From positions 28,459,819-28,523,818 of the forward strand of contig OZ023217.1 in the NCBI GenBank assembly GCA_963995525.1: a stretch of 64,000 bases of DNA, written 5' to 3'. Made by a program: the position numbers and the translations under genes. Origin of the DNA: Escarpia spicata. Lineage: Eukaryota; Annelida; Polychaeta; Sabellida; Siboglinidae. Under the pieces are notes generated by a model. The model was not told the origin of the DNA. It did not search any database and was given only the letters and a program-made list of their open reading frames with translations. How positions within the stretch are numbered: position 1 is the stretch's first letter; every line of letters begins with the position of its first letter. Positions 38,273-49,878 of this stretch are shown piece by piece.

Positions 38273-38757
38273 CTGACACTACACATAGCAAGGTGTGTTC
38301 ATGCACTGACACTACACATAGTGAGGTGTGTTCATGTACTGACACTACACACAGTGAGGTGTGTTCATGTACTGACACTACACATAGTGAGGTGTTTTCG
38401 TATACTGACACTACACACAGTGAGTTGTGTTCATGTACTGACACTACACACAGTGAGGTGTGTTCATGTACTGACACTACACATAGTGAGGTGTGTTCAT
38501 GCTCTGGCACTACACATAGTGAGGTGTGTTCATGTACTGATACTACACACAGTGAGGTGTATTCATGTACTGACACTACACATAGTGAGTTGTGTTCATG
38601 TGCTGACACTACACAGTGAGGTGTGTTCATGCACTGACATAACACACAGTGAGGTGTGTTCATGCACTGACACTACACGTAGTGAGGTGTGTTCATGCTC
38701 TGACACAACACACAGTGAGGTGTGTTCATGCTCTGACACTACAAATAGTGAGGTGGG
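38273..38757. repeat. Minisatellite, 33-bp unit, about 15 copies
   Basis: The unit CTGACACTACACATAGTGAG then GTGTGTTCATGTA is repeated head to tail. Because 33 is a multiple of three, the plus strand reads an 11-residue repeat (CTDTTHSEVCS). A 31-bp unit near 38604-38634 shifts the frame. It has no start context or splice signals and is most likely non-coding. Confidence 0.95.
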
Positions 38758-38994
38758 TGGTTTCATGCATACATTCTGTGCAACATTGGGTAGGTTTGTA
38801 TAATCAACACCAATTAAGCATCTTCCAAGTACCACTCCATTTATCGCAGTGTAGTTGAACACAAACATACTAGGTTATTAAATATTGGCATGATATGGTA
38901 CTATGTAAGGTAAAAATTATAATCCAGAATGTAGGTAGAATGGTAAACATTGCTGTGTCACCTGTATGTACCTCTAGAGTGTAATATATTTTGA

Positions 38995-39400
38995 ACAGGA
39001 ATCTGATGCATCCTCACACACCAGGGGGCGCTGATGATTACATGAGTCTTAATACCCCTGGGCCATGGCATATCACCTTGAGAAACACTGAAGCCCACTA
39101 TCCAATCATCTTGATGCCAATCCAGATACAGTGATTTGGTAATGTTCGGGGAGAAGTAATTATTATAAAATACACTGCCACTGGTTTGACTTGTAATTAT
39201 AAGCCCTGTATTGGGATTTCCTGGAGTTTATCTTTGATATGGGGCATGGGCATTTGCATTTCTGACAGTTACAATCGCGACCGGTGAACAAACAACCAGG
39301 TGAAGTACAACTGGATTAGTGATCTTCCATACATTGTATAGGATATCTGCCAGGGTCAACTGTCACACCTGGCTGGCAAGGATGGTTTGATGGCTTGAAG
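38995..39400. repeat. Dispersed repeat, copy 2 (pair with 30770-31200)
   Basis: It opens with ACACCAGGGGGCGCTGATGA, then TACATGAGTCTTAATACCCC and TGG, and ends near CACACCTGGCTGGCAAGGAT. See copy 1 for the shared order. Confidence 0.55.
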
Positions 39401-42170
39401 ATGGAAAGCTTTGGAAAATTCTCACAGAAGCATGGAATACAATCAATTATGCTATAGAGTTCTCCAAGGACTAACAAGGAAACAAAACGGGAGAAAACAG
39501 GTTAGATGAAGAAACAGTTTTTACAAATAAGATTGAAATTGGATTTTAAAGACCAATCAAGCTGAAGACCCATTATAGGGAGTGACAAACTTGAAACATT
39601 CAAAGAGTAATGTATCTCAACTGTACATGACCAATTTGTGTTATGTAAAATGTCCACAGCCTTTGGACATCTTAAGGTTTCAGTGCTGTTTAGCACACAT
39701 TTTTTTACTATTGTTATTACTCTGTTAAATGACTGCATTAGGGTAGGGAATTCCCTGGTGAGGAGATAAGGATGTGAAAAACTTGTAGTTAGCCCAAACA
39801 TCATTCATCAGTCTCGTGTAGATTTTTCATTCATTTTTTTGATGTGAATGATGTTTTATGTTCTGGAGTAAAAATAAAAAATCATTTAAATACCTTACAT
39901 TGTTCTCTGACAAAGATGTCTTATTTCAGTTTTCATAAGTTGAATTCTTTGGTATTGAATAAAAACCTATTACCATCTGTAAAATTTTGTCAGAGAAATG
40001 TTACAGATTTTAGTTTGTGTTTACCAAAATGAATAAATATGAAGTTGCCAAAATTTGCATAAGGTACAGGATATCTTAAGCACATTTTATGCCATAATAA
40101 TAATATTATCCTCAAACCAATGCTGGGAGTAATTGAACAGTGTTGCTGTGTTTTTGAAACATTTGAGCATCACTGAAAGTCCTGACAGAGCTGAACTAGG
40201 GTCAGAGAAAGTGTTTACATAAGATCTTCAAGATAGACCATCAATCACCCATAATCAAGTAATAACTAGACGTTTTGTTATCATACTTATCAGTTAGGAC
40301 TAAAGCCACACTACAACTATAACACTCAGTGAATGAGTGCAGTATGGAAGAGGGTTTAGTATGGAAGACAGGGCACACACTCCCAAATAACCCTTCACAC
40401 TAGGCACAGAATCGATACCTTTGGTGTGGACATTTACCAAATTTATGTCACTTACAGAAATTACTCCGACATGCAGTGTTCCTGACTGAATAAATTGTGG
40501 CTGTCAAGTGGAAAGGGAAAAAGTTGAAATACATTTCTTATCAAGTACTTAACTTTCCCCCAGTATTAACTGCACCAGTATACTTATTAAAAGCAAACAT
40601 AATTTGTAATAAATAATGACTATAATTATAAATTGACTCCCAGTAACATATATTAATTCTAAAAAATATTCTCTAGTCTTTCATAATTTAATTAAAGGAG
40701 TGGTAATCATCAAGAAAGACATTTTTATGTTAATTTTGATATTCTGATAGTTCCTGAATGTGTTAATAATCGTCCATGGAATTAATCAATTTAACGCTGA
40801 ACACAGATATCACATATAATCTTAATTTCACTCTTTATATTTAGTCATAACCATACCTTTCCTGGGATCTGCTTGAGAACGGAGACAGTGTTCATTGCTC
40901 CTATCTGCAGATTTGGGTGGTGTATGCGCAATATCTCATTGTTGGGAAATTCGACAGTGGGAATTCATAGGTGTGAACCCTAGAACCTGTTTGCCCTGTG
41001 TTGTCCATGGAGGGCTGGCACGCAGGAGTCGGTCTCATAAACAACCTGCCTGCCATACCTGCCAGGTGGCATGTTATGTACGGTAGCTATCCCGGTGTAG
41101 GTTGTACAAATTCCTTCACAGTCAGGAATTTATAGGCGTCTGGTTAGAAACAATTCAATTATCTGCTATACATCTTCAGAATAGAACTTGCTATAATGAC
41201 TTCAGGTGTGCAAACATGATTCATTTACAGACAATTTTGTTTGAAATTGATTAATTTTGGTTAATATGGATTACTATTTACTTGTTATAAGAGAACAGGA
41301 ACAAGTTGTTTATTTGACCCCAAACACAGTGTGCAGTAAACAGGTATATTACAAGTAATTTACTACATGGGCTTTATATATGTTGATTATCTTGGATTTG
41401 TAAGATGGAGAAATGATCATCAAACATCACTACCACTTTATGCCATGAACTTGAAGTAAAAGGATGGTCTATGTCCATAAATAAAATTCCAACACATTAT
41501 TATTCACATCCTCACTAGTACAGTCTCATGTGTCAAGGCAAATGTGAGCAGTAAAGGCTGACTTCTAAGTGTTATAGGAGAAAGCAACCGTAGGTTGTTT
41601 ATGTACAATATATAAAATATGTACATATGTGTCCTAAAGAATCTCTGGATTTCTTTTTATGTTTGAATTACACATATATTCCTGTCAAGTTCACTATGAA
41701 AAGCAGTGCTGTTTTTAAAATTTTATTTCATGTAATGCCAGTTTATATAAATGTAACGTTATTTCATTGCGTAAAGAACTTATGGCTGAAGTGAAAACTT
41801 ACCGCATTTACCCTATACCTTGCTTTAACATACAGCTGTGCACTGGGTCCAGAGTTCAACTTTTGGCAGTGTTCGCTAAGTGCATATTATACACAGAGAC
41901 ATGTTCCATTGGGCAACCTGACAAGGCACTGCAGCACCTAATGCCATGTGTCGCTTTCCGGAAGCTCACAGAAGCTCAAAACATTCTGTGTTCTGCCACT
42001 ATGTATTTTACAATATGTTGTTACAGTCACCTACTGCTGCCTGTCTCAATTAAGTATCAGCTGCATTCTATGCAAATCTACTGTTGACACAGTTGCTAAC
42101 TGCGGTAGGTTGTTGGATGTTATTTATATACTTTGGGATCTGTGATAGACAAGGCAGGTAGTTTCTGATG
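39401..42170. other. Intronic stretch, nothing coding confirmed
   Basis: Open frames at 40895-41086 and 41767-42087 on the plus strand have no family, start-context or strong splice support. No repeat family was recognised. Confidence 0.4.
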
Positions 42171-42177
42171 ATGATTG

Positions 42178-42775
42178 TCTCCCTTGACAGTTGGTCTCAT
42201 GACATTGGTCTCCCCGCAATTGGTCTCCGATTACATTGGTCTGTTTTGACAGTTGATCCCTAATGACATTGGTCTCTCTCTCAACAGTTGGTCCAATTGG
42301 TCCTTCTAAACAGTTTGTCTCTAGTGACAAGGATGTGTCTATCAACAGTTGGTCCATGTATATCAATTAGTATAATTCATCAGATAGTCATATTAATTAT
42401 TCAATAACAAATGTTCATCAGCTAGTCTTATTAATGATTCAATACCAAATGTTTAGAAAGAGTTAGGTTCAGTTTCTTAAAATTATTTACTTATAATTAT
42501 AAATAAGTATGAAGTTTGCCACAAAACACATCCTTTGTGGGATGGCAATGATAGATAATACCAGAACTTAGTGCAAATGATTGTCAGCACTGTGGAAACT
42601 TTGCTAAATTTAGCACATGTTAACATCATCGTTTAAATGTATAAATTAGTGGCTGAGATAGACAGGGTAGCATGAACTGGTATGGTGGTTTTGGGCTGGC
42701 ATGATGGAAAGGGCTGGCATGGTGGTTTGAGCTGGTTTGATGATTTGGGGCTGGTATTATCACTGGTATTACTAA
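42178..42775. repeat. Two degenerate short-period repeats
   Basis: From 42178 to 42358 the word ACA(T/G)TTGGTCTC recurs about ten times at irregular spacing. From 42675 to 42775 GGCTGGCATGATGGTTTGG recurs about five times. Both are eroded minisatellites a few hundred bases before exon 2. Confidence 0.65.
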
Positions 42776-42915
42776 AATGTGTGTAGAATGTTATATATCT
42801 GGGACCAGCCAGTTCATAGGCATGTACACATTATACAACTTGTAAAACATACATGTAATTAAAAAAATATTTTTAATAATCACTTTAAAAATGTATATAT
42901 TATTTGTCCTTGCAG

Positions 42916-43016
42916 ACTGGGGTCCCTGAGCAAGGACCATCAGAAGCCGTCAGACCTGCGTAAGGAGAACAACAACAAGGAGCTGGACCCACGCATAGAC
43001 ACCATTGACTCTCAGG
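42916..43016 (+). CDS. ARHGEF11/12-like: Exon 2 of ARHGEF11/12-like RhoGEF
   Basis: Acceptor TTGTCCTTGCAG precedes it and donor CAGG|GTATGT follows. The 101 bases take a phase-2 start (one base completes the split codon) and leave one base. It encodes LGSLSKDHQKPSDLRKENNN then KELDPRIDTIDSQ, a charged linker before the PDZ domain. In vertebrate ARHGEF11 this position has LSSLSSLGDS and a His/Ser/Pro-rich linker, which it resembles in length and opening. It is the common exon that three different upstream exons (2864, 11425 and 24118) can enter in frame. Codon use is strongly coding. Confidence 0.85.
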
Positions 43017-43265
43017 GTATGTCTCCAACACACCATTACACACCTTTTGTTAAGGACGGCTAGTGTTTGATACAGCAATCACAGCAGTGGAAATAATGCT
43101 GTGAGTCAGATTAATAATGCAACAATGTTCAGTGGATTCTAAGTACTCAAACATCCTAGACGAAATAAAGCATAACATATTAATTACCTAAAATACTTGT
43201 TCTTTGTAACAAAAGTGTTAGAGATACTAATACTTTGTAAATGCAACAGATTGTTGCTAGTTATG

Positions 43266-43648
43266 GGTGAAGTGAGCAGGTGATCCTATGCCCACCTGAG
43301 TGTGAAGTGAGCAGGTGATCCTGTGTCAACGTGAGGGTGAAGTGAGCAGGTGATCATGTGTCTACCTGAAGGTGCAGTGAGCAGGTGATCATGTGTCTAC
43401 CTGATGGTGAAATGAACAGGTGATCTACCTGAGGGTGAAGTGAGCAGGCGATCCTGTTTCTACCTGAGGGTGCAGTGAGTACGTGATCTACCTGATATTG
43501 CTGTGAGCAGGTGATCTATCTGAGGGTGTAATGAGCAGGTGATCTACCTGAGGGTGCAGTGAGCAGGAGATCTACCTGAGGATGCTGTGAGCAGGTGATC
43601 TAACGTAGGGTGCTGTGAGCAGTTGATCTACCTGAGGGTGCAGTGAGG
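43266..43648. repeat. E-box-rich degenerate minisatellite directly upstream of PDZ exon
   Basis: About eleven units of roughly 26-38 bp of the type GTGAGCAGGTGATCTACCTG then AGGGTGAA end 15 bases before exon 3. Each unit holds CAGGT...ACCTG, an inverted pair that includes the E-box CAGGTG and also resembles a splice donor (CAG|GTGA). Confidence 0.9.
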
Positions 43649-43663
43649 GTTGTGTTGTTGCAG

Positions 43664-43768
43664 GGGGCCAGCTCATCCAGAGATGTGTCATCATCCAGCG
43701 GGATGAGAAGGGGTACGGACTGACCGTCAGTGGAGACAACCCAGTCTTTGTGCAGTCGGTCAAAGAGA
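43664..43768 (+). CDS. ARHGEF11/12-like: Exon 3, N-terminal half of the PDZ domain
   Basis: Acceptor GTTGTTGCAG and donor GAGA|GTATGT bound 105 bases (phase 1 in, phase 1 out). It encodes GGQLIQRCVIIQRDEKGYGL and TVSGDNPVFVQSVKE. QRCVIIQ, the carboxylate-binding loop GYGL and SGDNPVFVQSVKE are, as remembered, almost identical to human ARHGEF12 and clearly closer to it than to ARHGEF11. In the short isoform it covers residues 44-78. The PDZ domain of these RhoGEFs binds C-terminal tails of plexin-B receptors and some GPCRs, which recruits Rho activation to the plasma membrane; that role is known for the family, not shown here. Confidence 0.95.
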
Positions 43769-44112
43769 GTATGTTCATCTTTTTATTATTCGTTTTTTCT
43801 GCTAAATAATGCTGCTGAAGTACCGGTATGAGAAGTACAAATCTTCTTCTGTGCTGTAGTGCAGGGGTTAGGGTTAGAACATTTCTTAACAAATGCCCTT
43901 GTACTTTCTAATAAAAGAGTGCTTATCTAAACATTGAAAACGTTATCTTTCTACAGAGTTTGAAATGGCATGTAAATTAAAAAGAACGCCAATCATTTAC
44001 AAGATAAAATAATAAGCAGTGAAAGGAGGGATATTTATTTTCGGAAGGCTCACTATGTCACCTTAGTCTTGTATGTCGGGTATGTTTAAATGGCGTCATA
44101 TATTTCCACCAG

Positions 44113-44162
44113 ATGGTGCAGCAGTTCGGGCTGGAGTACGGCAGGGAGATCGCATTATCAAG
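44113..44162 (+). CDS. ARHGEF11/12-like: Exon 4, PDZ domain middle
   Basis: Fifty bases lie between acceptor TTTCCACCAG and donor CAAG|GTAAGA (phase 1 in, phase 0 out). It encodes NGAAVRAGVRQGDRIIK, residues 79-95 of the short isoform. This is the GxA..AG...GD.I(I/L) signature of PDZ helix A and strand D. It matches the family as remembered with only conservative changes. Confidence 0.93.
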
Positions 44163-45072
44163 GTAAGAAAAAACAAATGTGCATGCCAAATGTTAAATGC
44201 TTCGTGTTATGAAATATACATTTTGTCACTTTTGCTGCCCATTCGTTCAGTGCCAAAAGAGGTGTTTGCCAAGTTTTGTGCATGCTGGCCAACTATCTCA
44301 AATTGTGGCCGTATAAAAATAAAGGCACAGTACAAAGGCAGTGCCTTGCTGATAAGCACCAAAAAAACAAACCCTAAATTGTATTACTGCGTAACTTTGA
44401 AACAGATATTCATTCATAGACTATATTTGTGGTTGGTTGAAAAGCACTAGGCTGATACGTATTTGTCCTCTCTACAATGGTGGCTGGAGCAGCATCAAAT
44501 GTAGCCCTCTCTAGGTGGCTGGTCACATTGTTCTTATATCACAGTATTATACTACTGCAAGTCCACAGGGTGTTGGAAAAGGTAAATTTTACATTCAGAA
44601 ACTACAGATGACCCAAATGCTAGTTATTAACTCTGGTGCATTACATATGTAGTACTGCATATGGCATGGCCTCAACAGTTGGCAGTCTCACATACATGTA
44701 GTGTTTAGTTTTGTTTCAGACATGTTTCATTACCCCGAGATGTGTGACATCAGATGATAGTCATATTGCCAGTTAAAAGACCATCTTTTTATATCAAGGC
44801 ATAACCATGAGACTCCACAAATGCATCACTGAACTTAAACTGATTAGTGGAACCACGAATACTGCACTAATGTGATTAGTGGTATGCAACCATGAATGTC
44901 AACCATAACAAGAGGTTTAAATATTTATTAATAAATGTATTCAGACATTAAAAAGCTTCTTAAACACTACATAATACAGCCCAAATCTGATGTCTACCAT
45001 GTAGCCAATACACATTACCCATTTCACTCGTAAGGTGGTGGTACACTATGAAATGTTGTAACAGGGATTAAT

Positions 45073-48000
45073 TTTTAGTCCTTTGGGCCGAAGGTCCAAT
45101 GGACTTATGAATCACTTCGCGTCCGCCTGCGTCGTCCGCCATGCACCATGTGCCGTTAGCTGCCATATCTCAGAAACCGTTCAGCAATTTTTTCTCTAAT
45201 TTTGCATAGACATCTTAGGGTACTGCCATTATGAACGAGAAATTTGTATTTGATTGCATCATTCTAAGGGCCCCATAGGGCCCCCGAAACTGGTAAATTT
45301 TCACATTTTGCCTATTTTTCCAAAAACTCTTGAGTACTTTATACCACATATGATGTTTGCCTGACATTAATGGTACTGAGCACAACATACAGGCCAACAC
45401 AGTGTCTTACCGATATGGGTGTAAAATATATAGAATATTAACAAAATATATTTTTTGTAATTTTTCATAAAATGTAATTATTTGCAAAAAATACACAAAA
45501 TCATTATTTTAGGCAGCATTTTATTGGACATGCAAGTTGGACATCTTCACGAATTTTTGAATAACATAATGCCCACAAACTATGCTAAATAATCATGAAC
45601 TGTGTGTCACTCGTGTATGACACTAGTAGGTGTCAAGAGCACAAGCCAGACATTTAAACAATATTCACAATATTGAAAGGCATAGAGGCGTCTTTTGATG
45701 GTAGCTACAATTATATTGTAGATAACAAGCTAAAACGCTGGGTATAAATTGAGATATAAACATAGTACTTTATGGGAAAAAAAATGGAATGCCGAGTAGA
45801 ACGTATATCTTGCGTCACACAAATTGTCATCCGAACCCTCCTTAAAATAACAACACTTTTACACACGTGCAGATCTCTTTTTGATATAGAGTGTCAGTTA
45901 CTGACGCTGATGTACACAAATTATTGGAAACAAGAGCTACAGCTGGCAAAATATATAATTTCAGAAAGAAACAAACATTTGACAGGGACAACCAAGACAC
46001 GTGATAAAGGTTGCCGACAGTTGTGGCACCCAGTATCTCTGCAAGTACATCAACGAGTCCATTGTCCTAATCATGTTTTATTCAAACATCACCAAATTCT
46101 TACAAGGGTACTAAAAAACATTTCCGATGTTAAATATATGGATATAACGTACAATATACCAGTGATAAAAACAACTTCTTGTCAGACTAGTTGACGTAAG
46201 CCTACAATTAGTTTAAACTGCCTTGCCTTGTGAAAACTTCAGTATAATTCGGTTATATTACAGCTGAAAAGTGCATGACCGTCAACAATGATAGCATGCC
46301 AGTCAGTGTACACAATTTAAACATATGACACTTCTGTTAGGTGACCAGTTTAAATTTGTATGGCTAAAATTTTGATCATTGCATTCGCTGCATATTTAGA
46401 GAGTCACAAACTGCTATGATATTCTCAGTCACATTCGGGGTATATTTATGTCGATTCTCAATTGTTTTTGTTGTCTCAGTTAGTGTATGGATGTTACTGT
46501 AAAAAACAGGTGCTAGATGCCTGATTGGTAGAAGTGTGTGGATTACTATGCAGGCTAACTTTTCACTAAAGTTAGGGCTGCGTTGGGGGGTAGAATCAAA
46601 ATGTTGCCTGCTTCCCCATTATTGCTTATTCTGCGATTCAAGTACACTGTATGATATATACAAGTGCCATATAATTAGGAAGGACAAGTTGGAACAGGAG
46701 AAACACTCACGTTAGTATTGGAGTTAAGAAACATGCATTTATAGATGTCGCTTCAAAAATATAAAGGATATAACTGAGGCAAAATTCATCTTACTGGAAA
46801 TTACTAGAAATATGTCAATATTGTCGCGCATGTCGCGCATGATGCACTTTTTACACAAGCTTTCGTGGTACTCGGTATCATAGAACATGCTTGGAATGTA
46901 GTTTTTAACCTTCACACCACCTAAATTATCACTTTATTTTCCATGCATATCACTTAATAACTGGCTTATTAATGACTTTTAAAACCTCTTAGACGTAACA
47001 CTAACAGTATGCAATAGCTGCACGGTATTCTGGTCTATATCAGCTTCCAAATGCAGCCGAAAAACCATCACCTAGATTTTACATACGCGGCCATTATAAC
47101 GTTTCCTTCATTTCCTGCCAAATTTTTCTTATGATTTTCTTGAAAATTTCACAGCATATTTAACCTCCATTGACACAAATGCGGTGGAAAACTCATGAAA
47201 TTCTCATACCTCATTTTTCAGAAAAATCCACCGAAACCTGACACCCCTAAATTTCGCCCGAATCTGGTGACAGATTTTGATTTCGTGCATGCTGCAAAAT
47301 AGCCACTGTGCGAATACGCAAGCGACTAGCATATATTTATTGCTACCTCGTGAAAGATCTAATGCACTATTACATTATGTATTCACTGGACTAACATGTG
47401 CCATGTCAAAGTGCTCAAAAAAAATTCACACATCACACCAAAACGGTATTTTCAAGGGTACTCTTTCGGTGGGTAATGGCGGACGAATCCTCAATGTGGT
47501 CTTACCCCAGCTGGGCAGCTGCTGTATGCCTGCTGAGTACTGGGCTTAGGCTACTGATTTCTATTTATAACTGGATAGCTGACACCCTATCTCTGAGCTG
47601 GCTGAGAGACTTACACTAGTGTTAGTGTAACGTGTTAAATACTACTTCAGAAATTACCAGACAAACATTTTCCATGTGATACATATCACAAGATTTATAT
47701 GTATGCCGTGTGCAATTCAGCGGGAAAACCGAATGTAGATAGGTTGTTTAGTTGTTGTATTATAGCTCTGTTTTTTTAACTGTTCATAATTGTCCTCTTG
47801 GTTTGTGTCATAAGAGAACGGCATTTAGTTAAAGAGTATATTGAGATTGTATTTAGAGGAATGTTGAAATATTTCTGAAAACTGTGTCAACCAATCAGTG
47901 GGTAATTGCTGCATGGAGGACATGTGAGATGTGTTTAATTTATTAATGATATCATATAGGAAATTGAACTGTACTTATGGTCCGTAATTATTACCAGTGT

Positions 48001-48281
48001 ATCATTACAACATAACATACATATTGTGTACCAAATTTGAATGTCATGCATGCAATATTTCCATGCAACCCATTTGTATATATGTAATGTAAAACTTCAA
48101 CAGCTGTTTTCTTCATTTTCACTTTTTGACCCCTACCATGTTCAACCGTGTAAAGCACCCTACCCAACCTTTATAAGAATGTAAGAAAACAATGTTACAA
48201 TTTTTCCGACTTATCGCTCATTTGGTCAGCCGTGGTCACATAGTCCAAAGGACTTCAGGGCCTCTTAGCCCATTTTTTATG
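45073..48281. mobile_element. Long repeat element, copy B, with hairpin ends
   Basis: Its left and right ends match copy A (13498-15480): TTTTAGTCCTTTGGGCCGAA then GGTCCAATGGACT at the start, and TAGTCCAAAGGACTTCAGGG then CCTCTTAGCCCA at the end. The middle, about 2.6 kb, has no counterpart in A and no recognised protein. It fills most of the intron between PDZ exons 4 and 5. It may be a non-autonomous element with later insertions. Confidence 0.65.
45772..46194 (+). CDS. Unidentified 140-codon open frame inside copy B
   Basis: A continuous frame of about 140 codons starting at GTG or TTG-like context (first ATG 45784) runs in AT-rich sequence and ends at TGA near 46192. The product is Lys/His/Thr/Cys-mixed, without repeats, membrane segments or a motif I recognise. 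Codon use is like the AT-rich background rather than the gene's exons. It may be chance or a relic of the element's own protein. Confidence 0.15.
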   Translation: MGKKMECRVERISCVTQIVIRTLLKITTLLHTCRSLFDIECQLLTLMYTNYWKQELQLAKYIISERNKHLTGTTKTRDKGCRQLWHPVSLQVHQRVHCPNHVLFKHHQILTRVLKNISDVKYMDITYNIPVIKTTSCQTS

Positions 48282-49090
48282 AAACATGGTGACAATCAGA
48301 ATTACCACCCACCCACCCATACCTAAAGCTGTGTTTTTTGGACATTGAGATTTTATGTTGCCACGTTAAGACAGAGATGTCACAAGGCAGATTGGGTAAT
48401 GCACTGAAATACACCATCCAGTGAAGAAACATTGAAAACTTGTTCAACTAGAATGAAACATAAAAGTTGGGATTGGCATGACTTATATATATAGGGATAT
48501 ATATTGTATGACTATCTGTCTTGTGTTAAACGTATTTTGTTTTCTGAATAACACAAGTGTTGATTATCCTGGGTAAGGCTTAATTAGACAATACTTTTGG
48601 GATACTTTTGATACTGAATCATAAGATCTGTTTATGTAAAGAAGGTATTGAACACATGTCATGTGTTATTGCTTAAATGCATGCATATTGGTTCATTCAC
48701 AGAAAAATTGTACTGAAAGCATCCAAGAATCGATTGTGTAAACACATTTGTGGAACCAATTAAAGGGGCCAATTTGTGGCTATGATTGCATCGGCCAAAT
48801 TTGGTCTGGGTCCAGTTTGACTGACAGTCAGTTGGCCAAGAGTTTGAAGCAAAGGCCAATCTGTGACCGACTCTGATGCAACAGATACAGACAGCCATCA
48901 TGACCTTTCATTAAAGCTTAAATCGGGAGGGGTCCGAGTCATGATCTCTAAGATGCAGTGTCTGAACACAAATAATAGTTAGCTGTGCCATGTCTTGAGA
49001 CATACAGAGTAATGTGACAATGTCACTCACCCAAGGTAAACCAGCCTTATCATTCTGCTGCTTTATTAAGTATTTATTGATCTGTTTTAG

Positions 49091-49148
49091 GTTAATGGCA
49101 CCCTCGTGACAAACTGCAACCACATAGAAGTGGTGAAACACATCAAAT
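49091..49148 (+). CDS. ARHGEF11/12-like: Exon 5, PDZ domain C-terminal part
   Basis: Acceptor TTGATCTGTTTTAG and donor AAAT|GTAAGT bound 58 bases (phase 0 in, phase 1 out). It encodes VNGTLVTNCNHIEVVKHIK, residues 96-114 of the short isoform, giving the PDZ strand and helix B (family consensus VNGT.VT.S.HLEVVKLIK). His/Ile/Val at the start of helix B are the usual ligand-contact positions. One base (T) is left. The family continues with SG.YVALTV, so the next exon should begin C plus one base, then a Gly codon. No such exon was found before 64000, unless the exon ending at 63089 serves. Confidence 0.93.
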
Positions 49149-49870
49149 GTAAGTACATAACAGCTAGGGTTTATCAATACACTTTGGTTCCTCACCTTAC
49201 ATTGCAGGTGCCGTGGCCTCATTGAACTCTTATTTAACTTTGTTGAAAATAGTGCCTGTGTGGGCAATTATGATATACCCTTTTGGCATGATAGTTATTT
49301 CACTTTTTAGATATAAAAATAAGACAAATATATGTGATCCCATAAAGTTAATTTCTTATTTGTACAACAACTATTCCATTTAATTGTACAATGTCAGTCA
49401 ACCACAGAAATGATGTACGTTCTGTACATATTATACATACCATACAGACATACAGTATTTTTGAAATCCTTGTCTTAATAATTCATATATAAAATGCAAA
49501 TGTTGTAGTTGATTGCTTCAAAGAGCCATATGTAAGGAAGCCAACAAATTATGAACATTTATTAATTTATAGTGTACTTGTTTATTAATAACAGTCAGAA
49601 CACATATTTAGAAGCAGTATAATTTAGATACATATGCGCAGTAATGTTGTTTCTTGCCATTTGACAATAGTTGAGCCTTCCAACACAGGAGCCTTCCCTG
49701 TAGCGAGTTCACACCAGCCAGTTCCTGTCTCTCCAGTTGTGTACACACCCAAGGCATCCAGCATAACAGCATTCCTACAGGCTGCGGGATGGGCAAATTA
49801 GCACATCTATTCTGGTCACTTGAGCAGGCACAAGATGCTGTTTTTATTTAAGCATCTTGAGTTCTAATCT
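49149..49870. other. Start of a long intron, nothing recognised
   Basis: The sequence is AT-rich and non-coding. A Cys/Trp-containing frame on the minus strand (49608-49796) has no support. Confidence 0.4.
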
Positions 49871-49878
49871 TTGTACTT

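Larger units (their letters stand above)
2893..42915 (+). other. Intron 1 of the ARHGEF11/12-like gene, hosting alternative first exons
   Basis: The donor GTAAGT (2893) and the acceptor TTGTCCTTGCAG (ending 42915) bound an intron of about 40 kb. It contains two long ATG-led exons (11425 and 24118), LINE, SINE and MITE relics, and minisatellites, listed separately. Parts not listed separately show only AT-rich non-coding sequence and microsatellites: AT at 3278-3304, 8755-8777 and 21575-21612, and GTAA near 4113. Confidence 0.65.

Noticed and set aside
38116..38868. Open frames of 140-167 codons over the 33-bp array
   Set aside because: A unit length divisible by three keeps the frame open. 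A 31-bp unit breaks it, and no gene signals flank it.
40895..41086. Possible extra first exon containing ARRSRSHKQP
   Set aside because: There is no in-frame ATG in good context, and the only donor (GTGGCA) is weak.
41767..42087. 106-codon plus-strand frame
   Set aside because: It has background codon use, no splice signals and no recognised motif; chance length in AT-rich DNA.
43865..43880. Telomere-like GGTTAGGGTTAG
   Set aside because: Only two units are present; too short to mean an internal telomere tract.
47277..47619. Two overlapping frames in copy B of the long repeat
   Set aside because: They share no similarity with a known transposase and lie in a part of the element absent from copy A.
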